DNA of 64,000 nt from a virus: positions 113,313 through 177,312 of IMG/VR virus record IMGVR_UViG_3300028394_000036; one strand, 5' to 3'. Numbering within the stretch: position 1 is the first letter of the stretch; each line of letters starts with the position of its first letter. The notes under the pieces were generated by a model that saw nothing but the letters and a program-made list of their open reading frames with translations, searched no databases and was not told the origin of the DNA. Position numbers and translations under genes: made by a program. Positions 59,950 through 64,000 of this stretch are shown in pieces.

Positions 59950-59981
59950 CAAATATAAACAATTTATTTTTAAGAATCAAA
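59950..59981 (-). promoter_or_regulatory. Bacteroidota-type promoter
   Basis: Minus strand: TTTG (59978-59981), 20 bases, TATATTTG (59950-59957), driving 59334-59915. Confidence 0.78.
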
Positions 59982-59990
59982 CATTTTTTT

Positions 59991-60344
59991 TTATTCTTCA
60001 CCTATAATGTCATCCATACCACCCAACAAATAATCCAAATCATCATCTTGATATTCTGGTTCTTCAAAATCAGACTGGCTTATTCTCGTATCTATATCTA
60101 TAAACGAATCTAAGTTTGGATCTCTCTCTTTTGAAATATAAGATTTTTTATTCATAATAGGTTCTACTATAGCAACAAAATCTTCTTTCTCTTTATCATT
60201 AATCGGTTGATATAGTTTATTTTTTAATTTACTAGTATCTTTGGCAGTTACCATAGTTACTCTATGACCGAATACATCTTCGTGCATTAAATCTAAAAGA
60301 TAATTTGCATCGTTTATTTCTTTATATGGTAATTTCTTTTTCAT
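59991..60344 (-). CDS. Hypothetical acidic protein
   Basis: A 117-residue protein from the ATG at 60342-60344; an in-frame TTG five codons upstream overlaps the Nudix stop but is less likely. MKKKLPYKEINDANYLLDLM at the start and a strongly acidic end (YQDDDLDYLLGGMDDIIGEE). No motif recognised. Confidence 0.55.
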   Translation of the reverse strand: MKKKLPYKEINDANYLLDLMHEDVFGHRVTMVTAKDTSKLKNKLYQPINDKEKEDFVAIVEPIMNKKSYISKERDPNLDSFIDIDTRISQSDFEEPEYQDDDLDYLLGGMDDIIGEE

Positions 60345-60355
60345 AGTTATAAATA

Positions 60356-60787
60356 TCAAAATATTTTAATTGCTTCTAAAATTTGTGGAGCAATAGGTTG
60401 TGGTAAATTATCTTTCGTGAACCAACCAAGGTCTTCATGTTCCCAATCTATTTTAACAAAAAATCTTTTTTTAACTTTATATAAAAATAAAAAGTATATT
60501 CTATTATCAGTATAATATCTATCTATTGCTATTAATTTACTGCTAGATGGAATTTCATGTGTTGTTTCTTCAAAAAATTCTCTACGAGCACAATCCTCAA
60601 TTGATTCAAAGTTATTAACATCAGATTCACCCGATGGTACTGACCAATAACCACCGAGATATTGTGCCTTAGAAGTTCTTTTTGTTAAAAGAAATTCACC
60701 GTCGGCAGTCATAACTAATACACCAGCAGCTCCTGGCTTTGTAACCTGAGATAATTCTTCTGGTGATATATTACTAATTGTGCTCAT
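60356..60787 (-). CDS. Nudix hydrolase
   Basis: A 143-residue protein with a Nudix box: GGYWSVPSGESDVNNFESIEDCARREFFEET, where the REFFEET core binds the metal. It also has AAGVLVMTADGEFLLTKRTS at the start. Nudix enzymes hydrolyse X-diphosphate nucleotides; in phages targets include NTP damage products, RNA caps or NAD-like compounds. It overlaps the end of the next gene upstream by 14 bases. Confidence 0.9.
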   Translation of the reverse strand: MSTISNISPEELSQVTKPGAAGVLVMTADGEFLLTKRTSKAQYLGGYWSVPSGESDVNNFESIEDCARREFFEETTHEIPSSSKLIAIDRYYTDNRIYFLFLYKVKKRFFVKIDWEHEDLGWFTKDNLPQPIAPQILEAIKIF

Positions 60788-61787
60788 ATTCCACGTTCAC
60801 TTTTATTTTAGATTTATAATTTTGTGGAAATCTACGCTCTATTCCAATAAATTCTGTGTCTTTATCTATTACAAGTGTAAGTTCTAACTGAGTTAAATTC
60901 ATCATTATTTGAGTTGAAGTCCAAAGTTTATAATTGTGTCTACGTGGGTTTGCCCAACCAGGAACTTCATATTTTTTATTCAATGTAGGTAAAACTTCAT
61001 TTGGAGAATGAACCTTTTTCATTAATCTATAAGTTATAAGCTGTCTCATAACCGATGACTTTCTATCTATTCCTTTTTGATAACCAGCTCTTGAATATAC
61101 TTCACCGTGGTTTGTTCTAACTATTAGACGATTTTGTTTTAGCTTTTTTACTATCGGTGGTCTGTCTGATATATTTTCTATAAAGAATATATTCTTTTTA
61201 GTACCGACTATTGTATGGCCATTTAGTGCAGTTGGTTTTCCACTTAAAGTTTTAGAACCATCGGAATAACCAGTGAACGTAACAACAGATTCTATAACAT
61301 CTGCTACGTTATTGAATCCAAGTGCGTGCCTTATCTTAAATCCATCCTTAGATTGAACTTTAGTTTTAACTGCTTTCTTCTTATCCTTTTCATCCGTCTC
61401 ACCTTGAAGAGTTGCATTTATTATACCAATTCCATATTCATTCATACCCTCTGAATAATCGGTATCTAGATCTAACATGAAAACAACTTCAACATTATTA
61501 ATAAGTTCGTGAACTACTTTTATCGTTGGGTAATAATTTCTATCACGATTTTTTACTAACACTATATCGTTTTCTATTTTAGCCCCAACAATCGTACATT
61601 CTTGCAAATTAGATTCTGGATATTTTCCGTTTTTAATTCGGTTGTATATCATAGTAAGTTCCACTTCTGACATATCGTCAAGGTGTTCTTTACCAACTGT
61701 TTGTTTGCACCATATCATGAAGTTTTTATCTCCATCCCATTTGATGCCCATTTTATCTGCTATGTCATGTACGTTTTGTTGTGTCAT
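60774..61787 (-). CDS. Ntn-hydrolase-like protein (acyltransferase/amidase fold)
   Basis: A 337-residue protein. After a 60-residue helical N-terminus the text CTIVGAKIENDIVLVKNRDRNYYPTIKVVHE has the Cys followed by a strand and a N-R-D motif typical of Ntn hydrolases of the C45/C59/NRDE type, and SEGMNEYGIGIINATL matches the following G-M-N-E-x-G strand. In such enzymes Cys becomes the N-terminal nucleophile after self-cleavage. That would cut between Glu and Cys near residue 62. The substrate might be an amide, peptide or lactone signal. The assignment is by pattern. Confidence 0.55.
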   Translation of the reverse strand: MTQQNVHDIADKMGIKWDGDKNFMIWCKQTVGKEHLDDMSEVELTMIYNRIKNGKYPESNLQECTIVGAKIENDIVLVKNRDRNYYPTIKVVHELINNVEVVFMLDLDTDYSEGMNEYGIGIINATLQGETDEKDKKKAVKTKVQSKDGFKIRHALGFNNVADVIESVVTFTGYSDGSKTLSGKPTALNGHTIVGTKKNIFFIENISDRPPIVKKLKQNRLIVRTNHGEVYSRAGYQKGIDRKSSVMRQLITYRLMKKVHSPNEVLPTLNKKYEVPGWANPRRHNYKLWTSTQIMMNLTQLELTLVIDKDTEFIGIERRFPQNYKSKIKVNVEYEHN

Positions 61788-61966
61788 TTATTATACGGGA
61801 ATAAATCATTTAATTTTTGTTTTCTTTTATTGCAACCACAATCTTCTTTACCAACCGCATGTGCTACTGTTTCAGCAACTTTATCTAAACCTAATGCGTT
61901 TGTAACTTTAGCAATAGTATCACCGAATCCTTTTGATTCTTTATTTCTAATTTCCTCATTCATCAT
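61784..61966 (-). CDS. Small Cys-containing phage protein
   Basis: A 60-residue protein: MMNEEIRNKESKGFGDTIAK, then VAHAVGKEDCGCNKRKQKLNDLFPYNK. The CGCNKRKQKLN-LFP ending looks like a small protein that I recall from several Bacteroidota phages, next to structural genes. AAAGAGGTGTT precedes the start. Function unknown. Confidence 0.6.
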   Translation of the reverse strand: MMNEEIRNKESKGFGDTIAKVTNALGLDKVAETVAHAVGKEDCGCNKRKQKLNDLFPYNK

Positions 61967-61977
61967 AACACCTCTTT

Positions 61978-62334
61978 TTATTTTAATGTAATTAAGTATT
62001 TAAGTTTATTAAATTCTGCTAACATTTCATCACGAATATTTAATAAGTCTGTATCCGTCTTTGGATTTAACATTGAAGATAAACCAATTAAAAGCTGAAT
62101 AGTTTCTTCTATAAACGAATTTATATCTTTTGCGTTACTATTTACTATTTCAAATGGTATCGCAGGAACGCGTCCGTATTTACCCATGAGAACCTCTACA
62201 AAAGTATCAATTAAATCATCCATTGCATCATATGTACCACCGTACGCTTGATGGCGCGCATATGATTTAGTTTGCCAGTGATAGAATCTGATTTGTGTTT
62301 GAACTTGAACTAATTTACTTGCTATCTCATGCAT
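61978..62334 (-). CDS. Dps/ferritin-like helical protein (DUF5856-like)
   Basis: A 118-residue helical protein: SKLVQVQTQIRFYHWQTKSYARHQAYGGTYDAMDDLIDTFVEVLMGKYG. The Q-x-x-x-F-H-W-Q-T...H-x-A pattern with D-x-x-D-x-F-V-E recalls Dps/ferritin-like four-helix bundles and DUF5856-type viral proteins. If the His/Asp/Glu residues bind iron it could protect DNA from oxidation. Family assignment is moderate. Confidence 0.65.
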   Translation of the reverse strand: MHEIASKLVQVQTQIRFYHWQTKSYARHQAYGGTYDAMDDLIDTFVEVLMGKYGRVPAIPFEIVNSNAKDINSFIEETIQLLIGLSSMLNPKTDTDLLNIRDEMLAEFNKLKYLITLK

Positions 62335-62364
62335 AAACGTCTCCTAATTGTTCTGTTTAATTTG

Positions 62365-62392
62365 TATATATAAATATAAATATAAATGTGAT
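62365..62392 (-). promoter_or_regulatory. Putative late-type promoter box (tandem TATATTTAT)
   Basis: The minus strand reads ATTTATATTTATATTTATAT about 34-55 bases before the gene at 61978-62334. Confidence 0.4.
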
Positions 62393-62414
62393 TTATTATG
62401 TATTATTTATCTTT

Positions 62415-63203
62415 TTACAGATTTTTGTATTTTTCTAACATTTTTGAATTAGTAATTGGATTATGTTGAGCCGGTTGTTCCCATTTATAATTAAAATACT
62501 CATGACAAATATGTTCTTCCATTTTAGATGTATCTATCTGTTCTACTGATTTGGCAGAGACAGAAACAAAATGATAAAAGTGTGCAGAGTAATCTCTTGA
62601 CATTTTCATCCCACTCAACTCACATTTCAAAAAGAAATCCCAATCTGCAACATATCCTGCCTGTGATGGATAACTTTCATCAAATCCACCAACTTTTAAA
62701 AAATCTTTCTTTGAAATAAAAATTGGAAACGTTGAACCAGAATCATCCTTAACTGATTTTGAAATCATTTCAGAAAATTCCCAAAACTTTTCCAAATCAA
62801 AACTATCAGGAATTCTACCTAAATCATTTATTACAAACTGTCTGAACATACTTGGCGATGGTTCAATTTGATTTGGTGTAATTACGGAATTTTCTTCAAA
62901 AGATTTTTCTAATTTATCATCCCAATTCTTAGGAAAAACATTATCATCATTTGCTATTAGAATTTTATTATGTGTAGAATTATATACACCAAGATTTGTA
63001 GCACGGCAAGTACCAACATTTGTTTCTAAATTCAAAATGAGAATGTCATCACCGTGCTTTTCTAAAACATATTGATTAATATAGTATGTACCATCAACAA
63101 CTACGATTATCTGGTTCTTCTCGGATTGACCTTGTATTATGGAAGTTAAACATAAGTCCAAAGATCCAGGTGCTTTGTATGTAGGTATTATTACCGAAAT
63201 CAT
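62415..63203 (-). CDS. Family 2 glycosyltransferase
   Basis: A 262-residue protein from the ATG at 63201-63203; a longer in-frame start overlaps the upstream gene more. MISVIIPTYKAPGSLDLCLTS is the GT2 start, ILIANDDNVFPKNWDDKL holds the metal-binding DD motif, and FLKVGGFDESYPSQAGYVADWDFFLKC the acceptor region. It would add a sugar to a glycan or protein. Neighbour genes (second GT, epimerase) point to a small glycan pathway. Confidence 0.88.
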   Translation of the reverse strand: MISVIIPTYKAPGSLDLCLTSIIQGQSEKNQIIVVVDGTYYINQYVLEKHGDDILILNLETNVGTCRATNLGVYNSTHNKILIANDDNVFPKNWDDKLEKSFEENSVITPNQIEPSPSMFRQFVINDLGRIPDSFDLEKFWEFSEMISKSVKDDSGSTFPIFISKKDFLKVGGFDESYPSQAGYVADWDFFLKCELSGMKMSRDYSAHFYHFVSVSAKSVEQIDTSKMEEHICHEYFNYKWEQPAQHNPITNSKMLEKYKNL

Positions 63204-63898
63204 AAGTTGCCCCAATCAGTAAGTGGTGATAACCAAGCAGTTTCACCGTGAGTTGAATAACCAGGAATTGAAGTCATTAATGATTTGCCGTTCTCTCTTA
63301 GTTCCATAAACATATCAAAGTCTCTTGGATAATTACCCATGTTTGTCCATTTACGAAGAACTACTTCATCTTCTTTTAGTGTACTAACTTTGGATGCAAA
63401 TGTCATTGTAGTACTGTTTGTTAGTTTCCAATGACATGATTTTGACAAATAAACTTTTGTTACTTCACCACCATCATCTTCTATATATGGATTACCACCA
63501 CGACTTGCTGGAATATACTTATCTGGATGATCATATAAACTAACATAGTTACCACCCAAATTTATTCCTTCAACCAATATTTTTTCCGATTCTGATTTAT
63601 GCGAATAGTCATTTTCTAAGAAGTAAATAATTTCACTATCATTCTGTTTCAATGCCCAATTCAATGCCAAATTAAAAGTTCCTGCACCATGGCCAACGGA
63701 AACATAATCAATTTGTTTATCTTCAATTTCACACTCTAAAATAATACGCTTTGTTTCTTCAGACACATTATCTGCAATTATATGGAAGTTTTCTTTGCCA
63801 AAAACTCTTACTGCATTCTTCAAACAATTCTCATTGTTAATGTATGGTGGTTTTACTTTGTTGTAACCGGCATCCGATATTCTATAGATAATTTTCAT
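63200..63898 (-). CDS. Glycosyltransferase-like protein
   Basis: A 232-residue protein: MKIIYRISDAGYNKVKPPYI at the start, FNLALNWALKQNDSEIIYFLENDYSHKSESEKIL as a probable nucleotide-sugar region (END like a DxD motif), and WTNMGNYPRDFDMFMELRENG near the end. GT-A-like order of strands. It overlaps the GT2 gene by 4 bases. Sugar specificity unknown. Confidence 0.65.
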   Translation of the reverse strand: MKIIYRISDAGYNKVKPPYINNENCLKNAVRVFGKENFHIIADNVSEETKRIILECEIEDKQIDYVSVGHGAGTFNLALNWALKQNDSEIIYFLENDYSHKSESEKILVEGINLGGNYVSLYDHPDKYIPASRGGNPYIEDDGGEVTKVYLSKSCHWKLTNSTTMTFASKVSTLKEDEVVLRKWTNMGNYPRDFDMFMELRENGKSLMTSIPGYSTHGETAWLSPLTDWGNL

Positions 63899-63899
63899 A

Positions 63900-64000
63900 T
63901 TAAACTGATTTCATCCAATCAATAGTTTTGTGAACACCGTCTTTCAAAAAGAACGTAGAAGTATAACCTAATTCATTTACCGATAAAGTAATATCTGGCG
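63900..64000 (-). CDS. C-terminus of NAD-dependent sugar epimerase/dehydratase-like protein (partial)
   Basis: Only the last 33 codons are visible: they include PDITLSVNELGYTSTFFLKD and then GVHKTIDWMKSV before TAA. This is how extended-SDR sugar-nucleotide epimerases usually end (G-Y-x-P-x-x-x-L-x-x-G-x-x-x-T-I-x-W). The N-terminus with the NAD-binding site lies beyond the window. It fits the glycosyltransferase neighbours. Confidence 0.6.
   Translation of the reverse strand, partial: PDITLSVNELGYTSTFFLKDGVHKTIDWMKSV

Overview
This window is an AT-rich piece of a large tailed-phage genome, almost certainly of a T4-like myovirus. It carries a baseplate block with gp25-like and gp6-like wedge proteins, a hub-like protein, and a gp55-like late sigma factor next to it. 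The host is probably a member of Bacteroidota or a close FCB relative. The evidence is promoters of the TTTG-N19/20-TAnnTTTG type, a secreted protein ending in a type IX-secretion-like C-terminal domain, a full TonB-dependent receptor with a CarboxypepD_reg-like domain, TlpA-type thioredoxins, a FISUMP-like domain protein and a GSII-type glutamine synthetase. The standard genetic code fits: TAA, TAG and TGA all behave as stops.

Layout. 1-16.1 kb, minus strand: tail and baseplate genes, the late sigma factor, a ClpP-like protease and a membrane protein. 16.1-23.3 kb, minus: P-loop kinase, UV endonuclease, lipoprotein, FISUMP protein, ThyX, lytic transglycosylase and a NAGPA-type glycosidase. 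23.4-32.6 kb, plus: small genes behind host-type promoters, a MoxR/VWA pair, metalloprotease, tRNA-Glu, prolyl-hydroxylase-like oxygenase and glutamine synthetase. 32.7-35.8 kb, minus: a phosphatase and three ADP-ribosyltransferase-like (ART) genes. 35.8-37.6 kb: a mostly non-coding island with repeats, hairpins and promoters. 37.8-40.9 kb, plus: TonB-dependent receptor. 41-51.6 kb, minus: holin/endolysin, ArdA-like protein, a fourth ART-like gene, flavodoxin-like reductase, GroEL/GroES, HNH protein, TlpA, HAD phosphatase and many tiny genes. 51.7-64 kb, mostly minus: DHH phosphoesterase, a large unknown protein, secreted proteins, Nudix, Ntn-hydrolase-like protein and glycan genes.

How it may work together. 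Nine genes scattered through the window start with a similar peptide (MIKLKDLLKE-like) followed by Leu-x-Glu. In T4 this pattern marks proteins packed into the prohead and trimmed by the gp21 protease. Their bodies are ART folds, a P-loop kinase, a HAD phosphatase, a DHH phosphoesterase and small unknowns. I infer a set of capsid-packaged effectors delivered with the DNA. Early expression seems to use host-type promoters that share a conserved 5' leader (consensus near TAAGATTAAGAACAACCAA). A second AT-rich box precedes several virion genes and could be the late promoter. A third theme is the envelope: secreted, lipoprotein and outer-membrane proteins that look acquired from the host.

All calls rest on reading motifs by eye. 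No similarity search was possible.
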